A stretch of DNA of 64,000 nucleotides from Saccharopolyspora soli. Its GTDB lineage: Bacteria > Actinomycetota > Actinomycetes > Mycobacteriales > Pseudonocardiaceae. This document shows positions 52,425-60,509 of this stretch, piece by piece. Location: NCBI RefSeq assembly GCF_022678645.1, contig NZ_JALBWV010000019.1:62001-126000 (forward strand), written 5' to 3'. Every line of letters starts with the position of its first letter. The first letter of the stretch is position 1. A program made the translations under genes and the position numbers. The notes beneath the pieces were generated by a model. It did not search any database. It was not told the origin of the DNA and saw only the letters and a program-made list of their open reading frames with translations.

Positions 52425-52751
52425 ATGCAGCGAATCGCCTTGCGCACCAAGCTCAAGCCCGGCAAGGAAGCCGAGTACGAACGGGTGCACGCGGTGATCC
52501 CCGTCGAATTGGACGCTGCGCTGCGCGATGCTGGTGTGCACAGCTGGCGGATCTGGCGCGACGGCCAGGACCTCTTCCACGTGGTGGAGGTCGAGGACTA
52601 CCAGGCGATGCGGCACGCCCTGCGCGACCATCCGGCGAATGTCGCGTGGCAGGCGGAGATGTCCGAACTGCTGGCCGTCGAGGACGACTACTCGGGCGCG
52701 GACACCGGCCTGACGCAGGTGTGGGAATTACCGACCGGGCGGGACGCATGA
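52425..52751 (+). CDS. L-rhamnose/L-fucose mutarotase
   Basis: A 108-residue RhaM/FucM-like protein. RIALRTKLKPGKEAEYERVH, VIPVELDAALRDAGVHSWRI and FHVVEVEDYQAMRHALRDHP are the family regions, with conserved His and Trp/Tyr residues at the active site. It interconverts sugar anomers, feeding the dehydrogenase. Its stop overlaps the next start (ATGA). Confidence 0.9.
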   Translation: MQRIALRTKLKPGKEAEYERVHAVIPVELDAALRDAGVHSWRIWRDGQDLFHVVEVEDYQAMRHALRDHPANVAWQAEMSELLAVEDDYSGADTGLTQVWELPTGRDA

Positions 52752-53737
52752 AGTTCCGTCGGCTGGGCGGATCGGCCGTTCCGGTCTCGGCACTCGGCTT
52801 CGGCGGTGCAGTGATCGGCAACCTCTACCACGCCGTGGACGAGGACACCGCGCTCGCGGCTGTTGCTGCGGCGTGGGACGCGGGGATCCGCTACTTCGAC
52901 ACCGCCCCGCACTACGGGCTCGGTCTGGCCGAGCGGCGGCTCGGTCGGGCGCTCGCCGGGAGGCCGCGGGACGAACTGGTGGTGTCCACCAAGGTCGGCA
53001 GGCTGCTGGTGCCCAGCCCGCAACGTGCCGGGTTGCGCGACGATGCGGGCTTCGACGTCCCGGCCGATCACGAAAGGGTTTGGGACTTCAGCGCAGATGG
53101 TGTGCGGCGCTCGTTGCAGGCCAGCCTGCAACGGCTCGGCCTGGACCGCATCGACGTGGTGTTGCTCCACGATCCGGATGAGCACTGGGAACAGGCCGTT
53201 GGCGAGGCGTATCCGGCCTTGCACGAGCTGCGGTCGCAAGGGGTGATCGGCGCGATCGGGGTCGGCATGAACCAGTGGCAGATGCTGGAGCGGTTCGTCA
53301 CCGAGACGGACGTGGACGCCGTGCTGCTCGCTGGGCGGTACACCTTGCTCGAACAGTCCGCAGTGGACAGCATGTTGCCGATGTGCCTGCGCCGCAACGT
53401 ATCGGTGCTCGCGGCCGGGGTCTTCAACGGCGGCGTGCTGGCCACCGACGAGCCGGGACCGGAAGCGATGTACGACTACGCCCCGGCTGCGCCGGAGCTG
53501 CGGGCGCGCGTGGCTCGGATGGTCGAGGTGATCCATCGGCACGGTGCGAGCCTGCCGCAGGTCGCGATGGCTTTCGTCGCGGCGCATCCGGCGGTGACCA
53601 GCGTCGTGGTGGGCGCGCGGTCGGCCGACGAGGTGCGCAGCAACGCCGAACTGTTCGATCGACCAGTACCGGCTGCGCTGTGGACCGAACTGGTCGCAGC
53701 GGGACTGGTGCGCGACGACCTGCCGCTGCCAGCCTGA
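52748..53737 (+). CDS. Aldo/keto reductase, probable L-fucose dehydrogenase
   Basis: A 329-residue AKR of the D-threo-aldose 1-dehydrogenase group. VSALGFGGAVIGNLYHAVDE, RYFDTAPHYGLGLAERRLGR (with catalytic Asp and Tyr), STKVGRLL with the Lys, and IDVVLLHDPDEHW with the His are visible. Next to a fuconate dehydratase and mutarotase it most likely oxidises L-fucose to the lactone. The lactonase and the later steps of the pathway are not seen here. Confidence 0.88.
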   Translation: MKFRRLGGSAVPVSALGFGGAVIGNLYHAVDEDTALAAVAAAWDAGIRYFDTAPHYGLGLAERRLGRALAGRPRDELVVSTKVGRLLVPSPQRAGLRDDAGFDVPADHERVWDFSADGVRRSLQASLQRLGLDRIDVVLLHDPDEHWEQAVGEAYPALHELRSQGVIGAIGVGMNQWQMLERFVTETDVDAVLLAGRYTLLEQSAVDSMLPMCLRRNVSVLAAGVFNGGVLATDEPGPEAMYDYAPAAPELRARVARMVEVIHRHGASLPQVAMAFVAAHPAVTSVVVGARSADEVRSNAELFDRPVPAALWTELVAAGLVRDDLPLPA

Positions 53738-53772
53738 CGCAATTCGACATCGGGGATGATCCGGTCGCCGCC

Positions 53773-53803
53773 TTGATCTCCAGTGCGCTGGAGGTTCTAC
53801 GTT
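53773..53803 (+). promoter_or_regulatory. MerR-type promoter with 19-bp spacer
   Basis: TTGATC (53773-53778) and TACGTT (53798-53803) are separated by 19 bases, and CTCCAG-TGCG-CTGGAG (53778-53793) is a perfect palindrome inside the spacer. That overlong spacer with a centred dyad is the hallmark of promoters activated by MerR-family proteins. It drives the NmrA-like gene. Confidence 0.68.
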
Positions 53804-53836
53804 CAGCAACTAGTAGATGAGCTGAGGGGATTGCTA

Positions 53837-54670
53837 ATGACGGTGTTGGTGACCGGGGCGACGGGCAACGTCGGGCGATGCGTGGTCGATCGGCTGCTCG
53901 CGGCCGGGGCGCAGGTGCGGGCGTTGACGAGGCGGCCGGAAACTGCTGGGCTGCCTGATCGGGTTGAGGTGGTCGCAGGCGGTCTCGCTGACGCGGACGC
54001 ACTGGCGAAGGCACTCGCTGGAGTCGACCGCGTATTCCTGTTCCCGGTTCCCGAAGGGGCCCAGACGTTCGTCGAGCAGGCGAAGGCAGCGGATGTCCGA
54101 CGTGTCGTGCTGTTGTCTTCGATAGCGGTGGCATACCCCGAGAGCAACATGATCGGCGAGCGACACCGCGCTGTCGAAGAGGCCGTGGAAGCGGGCGGTT
54201 TCGAGTGGACCCACCTGCGACCCGGCCCGTTCGCGACCAACTCCTTGTCCTGGGCCGAAGCGATCCGCGCCGAAGGCGTGGTCCGCGAGCCGCACGCCGA
54301 GGCGCGACATGCACCGATCCACGAGGACGACATCGCAGCGGTGGCGGTCGCCGCCCTGCTGGAGGACGGGCACGCCGGTGTCGCCTACCCACTGAGCGGG
54401 CCGGAAGCGATCAGCCCGCCGGAACAGGTCCGCGCGATCGCCGCGGCGATCGGCCGGGAGATCCGGTTCGAGGAGGAGACCCCGGAGCAGGCCCGTGCGC
54501 GGTGGATCGGCGCCGGTGTGCCAGCTGGCATCGTCGACAGCATGCTCTCCTATCGGGCGCGAGGCGGGCAGCGCCTCGACGCGCCGGTGCCGACGGTCCA
54601 ACAGGTGACTGGTCGTCCCGCGCGAACCTTCGCCGAGTGGGCCGTGGAGCACGCCGACGACTTCCGCTAA
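53837..54670 (+). CDS. NmrA-like NAD(P)-binding protein
   Basis: A 277-residue atypical short-chain dehydrogenase. MTVLVTGATGNVGRCVVDRL has the GxxGxxG motif. LTRRPETAGL, VDRVFLFPVPEGAQTFVEQA, VVLLSSIAVAYPESN and FEWTHLRPGPFATNSL are typical of NmrA/QOR2-like proteins. They act as redox sensors or quinone reductases. A MerR-type promoter lies just upstream. ATG 53837 follows GAGGGGATTGCTA. Confidence 0.88.
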   Translation: MTVLVTGATGNVGRCVVDRLLAAGAQVRALTRRPETAGLPDRVEVVAGGLADADALAKALAGVDRVFLFPVPEGAQTFVEQAKAADVRRVVLLSSIAVAYPESNMIGERHRAVEEAVEAGGFEWTHLRPGPFATNSLSWAEAIRAEGVVREPHAEARHAPIHEDDIAAVAVAALLEDGHAGVAYPLSGPEAISPPEQVRAIAAAIGREIRFEEETPEQARARWIGAGVPAGIVDSMLSYRARGGQRLDAPVPTVQQVTGRPARTFAEWAVEHADDFR

Positions 54671-54721
54671 CGACCCGAAAATCCAGTCGCAACGGCGGTC
54701 GGCAGCGCTTAATGTCGAGAA

Positions 54722-55474
54722 GTGACCGTTGTTCTGGTGCCGTACCACCTCGACGAGCGGCTGCCGGAGTCCGGCATTCCGCTGCCGCATGCCGACGCGA
54801 CGGTGACGATGCCACTGCCCGACGGCGACGTGTGGCAACGTCTCAGCACGCTGTACCCCGCGGTGGCGCGAGAAGTCGCGCAGATCGCGGGCCGAGGCGA
54901 GCTGCCCACCGTGGTTTCCGGGGATTGCATGGTCTCGCTCGCCGTCCTCGCTGGGCTGCAGCAGGCGGGGACCGATGCGTCGATCGTCTGGTTCGACGCG
55001 CACGGTGACGTGCAGACCCTGGAGACGACGGAATCCGGTTATATCGGTGGAATGCCGCTGCGCATCATGGTCGGCTACCGCCCGGAACTGCTCGCCGACC
55101 ACCTCGGTCTGCGGCCGCTACCGGAAGACCGAGCTCTGCTGGTGGATGCCCGCGACCTCGACCGTGCCGAAGCCGAGTACCTGGCGAGCGCCGACATCGC
55201 CCAGTGCGAGGTGAACCAGATCGCCACGGCGGCCTTGCCGGACGGCCCGATCCTCCTGCACATCGACCTGGACGTGCTCGACGCGACCGAACTGTCCGGC
55301 CTGCGCTTCCCGGTCACCGAAGGCCCACCAGCGTCGTCCGTGCTCACAGCGGCCCGGCAAATCCTAGCCACCGGTCGAGTCCGAGCCCGCGACATCGCCT
55401 GCACCTGGTACCCGGATGAATCGGACGACGGCAGGAAAGCCCAGGTCCTGGCCGATCTACTAGCGGCGGACTAG
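54722..55474 (+). CDS. Arginase-family protein with Cys at the first metal position
   Basis: A 250-residue ureohydrolase-fold protein. VWFDAHGDVQT (92-96 DAHGD) and LHIDLDVLDATELSGLRFP supply metal-binding acids and histidine. The first motif, usually GGDHS, reads SGDCMVS, so the first metal-binding His is Cys69. This suggests a subfamily with altered metal binding or substrate rather than true arginase. The start is a GTG. A strong hairpin follows the gene. Confidence 0.82.
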   Translation: MTVVLVPYHLDERLPESGIPLPHADATVTMPLPDGDVWQRLSTLYPAVAREVAQIAGRGELPTVVSGDCMVSLAVLAGLQQAGTDASIVWFDAHGDVQTLETTESGYIGGMPLRIMVGYRPELLADHLGLRPLPEDRALLVDARDLDRAEAEYLASADIAQCEVNQIATAALPDGPILLHIDLDVLDATELSGLRFPVTEGPPASSVLTAARQILATGRVRARDIACTWYPDESDDGRKAQVLADLLAAD

Positions 55475-55504
55475 CGAACCTGTAGTCGCCACAACCTCTT
55501 CCAC

Positions 55505-55553
55505 CACAGCAGACGTTCCCGCAGCGGCGCGGGGACGTGAATCCTCTGCTGTG
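55505..55553 (+). terminator. Hairpin after the arginase-family gene
   Basis: CACAGCAG (55505-55512) pairs with CTGCTGTG (55546-55553), and inside it ACGTTCCCGC with GCGGGGACGT (one G-T pair). It lies 30 bases after the stop. Confidence 0.7.
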
Positions 55554-55710
55554 CAGGCGCTCGGCCCGATGTCTCCGAAGCCAAACCGCCATGACGCGAC
55601 GAGTCACCCCTCGACCGGCGCGCGGCGGTTCCATAGGCCGGGTGGCGCGATCGGCACGCCCCACCCGGCCCCAAACCCTGCCGATGCGAACGGTCCAGAA
55701 GACTGGGCTT

Positions 55711-55758
55711 GGAAATCGCGCGGATTCGGTGTGACGTGGATGGTCGTCAGGCAAGCGG
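55711..55758 (+). repeat. Dispersed repeat, left-end fragment (copy 8)
   Basis: GGAAATCGCGCGGATTCGG, GTGTGACGTGGATGGTCGTC and AGGCAAGCGG match the left end of the copy at 47559. It stops abruptly 2 bases before the stop codon of the convergent TetR gene. Confidence 0.65.
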
Positions 55759-55760
55759 TT

Positions 55761-56333
55761 TCATCGGTTGGTGTCGGTGGTGATGTGCTCGAACAGCCCC
55801 GCTTGGATGCGCGTGCGCACTCCCTTGGCCCACGGCTCGTCCAGCTCGTCGACATCGAGGGCGGCCACGTTGTTGAGAAGCATGCCGAAGGCGAGGAACG
55901 ACTTCACGGTCACCGGGTCAAGGCCCGCGGTATCGGCAACCGTGTCCCACATGCGGGACATTCGCGCCCGCACCAGATCACGGACCTCGCTATCACCGCA
56001 GGCGGCAAAGCCTTGCAGCTGCAACAAGAGGGTGGTGCGGTCCGCGAGCAACTCGTAGTACTGCGCCCCCATCAGCGCCAGCGCGCTGAGACCTCGGGCG
56101 CCCTTGGCGGCTTGCGACATGCCGTCGCTGAAACGATCGAAGGCTGCGCCGACCAGCTCCAGGAACAGCGCCTTCTTGGTCCCGAACATCCGGAACACGT
56201 AGGGCTGCGTGATGCCCGCCTCGTGCGCGATCGCCTCGATCGACGCACCGTGAAGTCCATGATTCGCGAACTCATCCGCGGCGATCCCCAACACCTGGGA
56301 CCGCCGTTGCGGTCCGCTCATACGCGCAGCCAT
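55761..56333 (-). CDS. TetR family regulator
   Basis: A 190-residue repressor. The HTH reads GIAADEFANHGLHGASIEAI, AHEAGITQPYVFRMFGTK and KALFLELVGAAFD. The C-terminal domain is the usual alpha-helical ligand pocket. ATG 56333 is chosen; ATG 56321 (MSGPQRR) is in frame. It is divergent from a methyltransferase gene with a repetitive AT-rich operator region between them. Confidence 0.85.
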   Translation of the reverse strand: MAARMSGPQRRSQVLGIAADEFANHGLHGASIEAIAHEAGITQPYVFRMFGTKKALFLELVGAAFDRFSDGMSQAAKGARGLSALALMGAQYYELLADRTTLLLQLQGFAACGDSEVRDLVRARMSRMWDTVADTAGLDPVTVKSFLAFGMLLNNVAALDVDELDEPWAKGVRTRIQAGLFEHITTDTNR

Positions 56334-56343
56334 GACGGTTAGA

Positions 56344-56371
56344 TTACTACTTACTAACTACTAACTGATAC
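56344..56371. promoter_or_regulatory. AT-rich heptamer repeats between divergent TetR and methyltransferase genes
   Basis: TTACTAC, TTACTAA and CTACTAA follow each other directly from about 56344, an unusual AT-rich island in this GC-rich DNA. The run is also nearly self-complementary, with C/G exchanges at regular positions. It is the probable operator of the TetR protein. The methyltransferase GTG starts 6-7 bases after it, without a ribosome-binding site. Confidence 0.5.
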
Positions 56372-56377
56372 TTTCAT

Positions 56378-57175
56378 GTGGTGGGCGATGACACCTGGGC
56401 CGGTTTGGCCGACCAATTTGCCGATGGGGCTTATGCCTCGGTGAAGGGGCGCGTGCGCACCTATGTGTTGCACCAGCAGCTGCTGGAGCATTTACCGGCG
56501 CCCCCAGCGCCAGTGCTCGACGTCGGCGGCGGCGCGGGACATCAATCGTTTCCGCTGGCCCAAGCCGGTTACGACGTGACGTTGCTCGATCCGTCGCAGG
56601 CGATGCTGGACAAAGCTCAACAGCGACTCCAGGGGCTGCCTGCGGAGGCCCAGCGGCGCGTGACGCTCTTGCAGGCCGATGGCGAGAACGCCGACGAGGC
56701 GGTCGAGGGTCGGCGCTTCGCCGCCGTGTTGTGCCATGGCGTGCTCGGGTACCTCGAGCAGCCGGAGCTGTCGGTCGACCAGCTGTGCCGGTGCGCTGCT
56801 GCCGGTGGCGTGGTCTCGATCATGACGGGCAACGCCAAGGCGATGGCGGTGCGCCCGGCCTTGGAACGGCGGTGGGACGACGCTCTGGCGGCGTTCGACA
56901 CCAGAACCGAGGTCGGGGTGCTGGGAGTGCCGGGCCGAGCCGACACGGTTGAAGAACTCAGCGAGCTTCTGGTGAGCCGGGGCGTGGAGCCACTGCGCTG
57001 GTACGGGGTATGGCTGTTCGTCGACTGGCTGGAGTTCAGCGGAGCCGAGTTGGATCCCGGCGATTCACAGCAGGTAGCGGCGACAGCCGCAGTCGAACTC
57101 GAAGCCAGCCGACGAGACCCCTACCGCCAACTCAGTCGCGTCTTTCACCTCGTGGGACGCAAAGGCCCGAGCTGA
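56378..57175 (+). CDS. SAM-dependent methyltransferase
   Basis: A 265-residue class I methyltransferase. Motif I is VLDVGGGAGHQSFPLA, the acidic loop VTLLDPSQAMLDKA, motif II region LLQADGENADEA and motif IV FAAVLCHGVLGYL. The layout resembles CmoM/SmtA-like tRNA or small-molecule methyltransferases. GTG 56378 is used; GTG 56381 is equally possible. It is divergent from, and probably repressed by, the TetR gene. Confidence 0.85.
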   Translation: MVGDDTWAGLADQFADGAYASVKGRVRTYVLHQQLLEHLPAPPAPVLDVGGGAGHQSFPLAQAGYDVTLLDPSQAMLDKAQQRLQGLPAEAQRRVTLLQADGENADEAVEGRRFAAVLCHGVLGYLEQPELSVDQLCRCAAAGGVVSIMTGNAKAMAVRPALERRWDDALAAFDTRTEVGVLGVPGRADTVEELSELLVSRGVEPLRWYGVWLFVDWLEFSGAELDPGDSQQVAATAAVELEASRRDPYRQLSRVFHLVGRKGPS

Positions 57176-57410
57176 CAGGGCAACAGCAGCCAAGTGTTGC
57201 GCCGTGGCGTCGTTGGGAAGGTGCGCAACCGTGCTGGCGGCTGTGGAATCGTTCGATTCGTAGCACGCTTTCGCTGGGGCAAACTGGGCGTCGTTGGTTC
57301 CGATTGGCGGCGACGCAACCTCGGGTCGCACCACCATGAAGTGCTTACCACCTGCGGCGATCCGACTTATGGCAAGCCGAATCATCGCAGGCCCGAAGGG
57401 CTTTCGCCGT

Positions 57411-58044
57411 TCAAGACCCGGTCGCGCCAACGAATGCGCGCGGTGGGGGTTGGCGGACGCCGAGTTCGAAGTAGCCGGTGCGCGTGCTCCACGGCCCGAA
57501 GATCGGGAACGTCGGCCAGGACGTCGTGCCGAGGTTGCTCGTCAGGACCTGCCGCCGCATCGCGCGGCGGCAGCGGATACGTGGGCTGGTCGGCCCACAA
57601 CCGAACCCAGGACTGCTTGTCTCCTGCGGGATCTCGCACGGTGTGCCACGAGCCGGGGTCGAGCATGTCGAGCACGTGGGACAGTGCGGCCATGCGCCAC
57701 TCCGCCGCATCCGGGTCTTTGTCCCTGATGGAGGTGATGATCGTCCAAGCCCACGAAGGAATTACCGCGGCGTTGAACACTGCCGGTCGAAACGTGTCGG
57801 TGAATCGTTGAACCCTGATGGAGCCGACGCGAGGTAGTCGCGTCTCGCTGAGTGAATAGGAACTCTGGGACTGTGGGTGCACGTCAGTGTCTGGCGCGTG
57901 CCACGGTAGTTGGGCTCGCTGTAGAGCGTGACGCCGAGGCGGTCCTCCCGTTCGAGCTGATAGCGCTGGTAACGCACCTCCGGCGATGACGCCGCCGACG
58001 GAGGCGATGGCCGCCATTATGAGTCTGGTTCTGCGCTTGACCAT
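57411..58044 (-). pseudogene. Decayed gene for a secreted crystallin-like protein
   Basis: ATG 58044 starts a signal peptide (MVKRRTRLIMAAIASVGGVI). The sensible protein then jumps frame: RLGVTLYSEPNYRGTRQTLT in a second frame looks like a beta/gamma-crystallin-type strand pair, LPRVGSIRVQRFTDTF and then SWHTVRDPAGDKQSWVRLW are back in the first frame, and TSWPTFPIFGPWSTRTGYFE is in a third. At least three frameshifts are needed to read it through. Either the gene is dead or this stretch is poorly sequenced. Confidence 0.55.
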
Positions 58045-58149
58045 GCGGCACCTCGCTTGGGACCGGACGATCCCTCCATCCTGGCACCGCGACCAGTCCA
58101 GCGATCCACTGCTTCGCGGACACGCGGGCAGACATCCCAGGCTGTTGGC

Positions 58150-58842
58150 GTGTCCGAGCACGTGGACGGCTCTGGGTCTGGCACGGTGGCACCGCCAGAT
58201 TTGCGGTTGACTGACGGTTTGTCAGCGGCGGCTGCCGGGTGGATCTGCCCGACCTGGGGGCTGGGTGCCGAGCTGTCCGAGCTCGCGGATCTGGTGCACT
58301 TCGCCGACTTCCTGGTCGAGCTCCTATCCGTCCCGTCGAGCCGACGCCAGCCACGCGGCGCGAGACTCGCCTACAATTGCGCGTTCGTGACCTTCACATT
58401 GCGGCGCACGGACTTCCACGGCCTGGTAGTCGCAGGCGAGTGGCGACTGAAGCTCTACGCGATCAGCGCCGACGGGCAGGGCGTTCCGGAGCAGTTGCGG
58501 GACGGTGCGGTAGAAACCGCTCGTTCCCACCTGCCAGCGGGCAGCGGATGCGGCTTCCTGATCGTCCACCGGGGCGAGGACGCCACGTGGCTGTTGGTGC
58601 ACTGGTGGCAGGGCGACATCCTGTGCCAACACTTGCTGCGCGCCGGTGGGACAGCGGGCGGCTTCGAACCCGCAGAAGACCATCTGTTCGCCTGTGTGTG
58701 GGAACTCCACGTCATCGACCACGAGCGCCGCTCCTGGGCCATCAACGGCCTCGACGGCTCACCGGAGGGCCTGCGCCGCTACCTCGGCGACGCCATGACC
58801 GTGCAGGCCGGAGCATTCCTGGACGAGACTGCCGGTCGGTGA
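58150..58842 (+). CDS. Hypothetical protein
   Basis: A 230-residue soluble protein of unknown function. Recognisable pieces are RGARLAYNCAFVTFTLRRTD, FHGLVVAGEWRLKLYAISAD, CGFLIVHRGEDATWLLVHWW and the end GLRRYLGDAMTVQAGAFLDE. It has no signal peptide. The start is uncertain: GTG 58150 is used; the frame is open upstream to 58057. I recall similar proteins in other actinomycetes but no assigned role. Confidence 0.65.
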   Translation: MSEHVDGSGSGTVAPPDLRLTDGLSAAAAGWICPTWGLGAELSELADLVHFADFLVELLSVPSSRRQPRGARLAYNCAFVTFTLRRTDFHGLVVAGEWRLKLYAISADGQGVPEQLRDGAVETARSHLPAGSGCGFLIVHRGEDATWLLVHWWQGDILCQHLLRAGGTAGGFEPAEDHLFACVWELHVIDHERRSWAINGLDGSPEGLRRYLGDAMTVQAGAFLDETAGR

Positions 58843-59009
58843 ACCAACGCATCCGGACTCGACGGGCGGCCGATTTCGCGCGAAATCGCCATCCGTCCCG
58901 CACATCAGTCGCAGCCAGGCCACGGCGTACCCGACGCTCGGATGTGGTGACCAAGGCGGAGACGTCGGCGAATTGTCGCCGCGGCCGATCCTCGGGCGCG
59001 CTGAGTCCT

Positions 59010-59609
59010 TCACAGCAGCGGTTTTCGCACGACGCTGGCGATGACCGTGGCCACCATCTTCCGGACGGCGTCGGCGTTCGGCGGGCCGCCTTCCCGATCG
59101 GCGAACAGCAGGTGCCCGGCCCCGATCAGGGTGGGGGCGAGCGTGTCGATGTCCGCGTCGGCCGCGATGCGGCCCAGATCGCGCTCTGCGGTGAGGTAGG
59201 AGGCGATCATGGACGCGGCTTCCGCCGCTATCGGGAGCCCGGCCAGTCCGGCCTGGCGCAGCCGGGCGCGCAGCTCGTCCCGGAAGGTGACCAGGGCGAC
59301 GATTCCCACCGCGACCGAGGAGAACAGCGCGGTCAGCGCGCCGGTGAGGTTGTCGACGACGGTGCCGGTCCCGGCGGACTCGCGCAGGGCGGCGGCCTGG
59401 ATTTCGATCCGGCCGATGCGATCCTGCACCAGCTCGGCGAGGAACGCGTCGAAGTCGGCGAAGTGGCGGTGCAGAACGCCCTTCGCGCAGCCTGCCTCGG
59501 TGGTGACCGCTCGGCTGGTCAGCGCGTTCGGCCCGTCCCGGAGCAGGACGCGCTCGGCGGCGTCGAAGAGCTGCTCTCGCACCTCGCGGATGTGTACCCC
59601 GGTCGGCAC
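59010..59609 (-). CDS. TetR family regulator
   Basis: A 199-residue repressor. HTH: EQLFDAAERVLLRDGPNALT, SRAVTTEAGCAKGVLHRHF and ADFDAFLAELVQD. GTG 59609 (VPTGVHIREVRE) is chosen because GAGAGGAAG lies 6 bases upstream; the longer frame would run through the operators. It is divergent from a methyltransferase gene, with two near-identical palindromes between. Confidence 0.86.
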   Translation of the reverse strand: MPTGVHIREVREQLFDAAERVLLRDGPNALTSRAVTTEAGCAKGVLHRHFADFDAFLAELVQDRIGRIEIQAAALRESAGTGTVVDNLTGALTALFSSVAVGIVALVTFRDELRARLRQAGLAGLPIAAEAASMIASYLTAERDLGRIAADADIDTLAPTLIGAGHLLFADREGGPPNADAVRKMVATVIASVVRKPLL

Positions 59610-59656
59610 CGCGCTTCCTCTCTTTCGCTCATCGCGAACGAATGTCCGATGGTCGA

Positions 59657-59692
59657 GTGGGCGTATGCCCACTATGGTGGGCGCATGCCCAC
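59657..59692. promoter_or_regulatory. Two tandem operator palindromes
   Basis: GTGGGCGTATGCCCAC (59657-59672) and GTGGGCGCATGCCCAC (59677-59692) differ at one base and are centred 20 bases apart. They lie between the divergent TetR and methyltransferase genes; the second overlaps the first in-frame ATG of the methyltransferase at 59685. Confidence 0.75.
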
Positions 59693-60509
59693 ATTACCGC
59701 AGGAGCAACCACGTCCCGGCGAGCAAGCGCCTCATCAACACCGGCGGATGGCCGAGTCGTTCGGGGTGGACGCCGAACAGTACGACCAGGCCAGGCCCCG
59801 CTACCCCGACGCAATGGTGGAGCGGATCGTCGCCGAAAGCCCAGGCTCGCGGTTCCTGGACGTCGGCTGCGGCACCGGCATCGCAGCCCGGCAGTTCCAG
59901 GCGGCGGGCTGCCGCGTGCTCGGTGTCGAGCCCGACGCGCGGATGGCCGCCTTGGCGCGGCGCAGCGGTGTCGAGGTCGAGGTGGCGACTTTCGAGGCGT
60001 GGGATCCCGCTGGTCGGGAATTCGACGCGGTCATCGCCGGGCAAGCCTGGCACTGGGTGGACCCGGTCGCGGGCGCGGCCAAGGCGGCGCAGGTGCTGCG
60101 GCCAGGCGGTCGGCTGGCCGCGTTCTGGCACGTGTTCGAGCCCCCGTCCGCCGTGGCGGATGCCTTCACCGAGGCCTACCGGCGGGTGGTGCCCGACTCG
60201 CCGCTCAACGCCAACGCCCAGTCGGCGAGGTCGGCCCTGGACCGCTACCAGGCGCTGCTCATCAAAGCCGCTGACGGTGCGGGCGGGTTCGACGCCTCGG
60301 AGCAGTGGCGATTCGACTGGCAGCGGTCCTACACCCGAGACGAGTGGCTTGGCCTGCTGCGCACTACCGGCGGTCTAACCCCGCTCCCGTCGGACAAGCG
60401 TGCGGAGGTGCTGGCCGATGTCGGGGCCGCCATCGACACGATCGGGGGCGGCTTCATGATGTCCTACACAACGGTGGTGGTCACCGCTGCGCGAACCAGC
60501 GCCGCCTGA
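59685..60509 (+). CDS. SAM-dependent methyltransferase
   Basis: A 274-residue class I methyltransferase. Motif I is RFLDVGCGTGIAARQFQ, the acidic loop VLGVEPDARMAALAR, and FDAVIAGQAWHWVDP and VLRPGGRLAAFWHVF follow, typical of the UbiE/trans-aconitate-type group. The start is uncertain: ATG 59685 lies inside an operator palindrome, and ATG 59748 (MAESFGVDAEQYDQ) gives the core family start. It is probably repressed by the divergent TetR protein. Confidence 0.86.
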   Translation: MPTLPQEQPRPGEQAPHQHRRMAESFGVDAEQYDQARPRYPDAMVERIVAESPGSRFLDVGCGTGIAARQFQAAGCRVLGVEPDARMAALARRSGVEVEVATFEAWDPAGREFDAVIAGQAWHWVDPVAGAAKAAQVLRPGGRLAAFWHVFEPPSAVADAFTEAYRRVVPDSPLNANAQSARSALDRYQALLIKAADGAGGFDASEQWRFDWQRSYTRDEWLGLLRTTGGLTPLPSDKRAEVLADVGAAIDTIGGGFMMSYTTVVVTAARTSAA

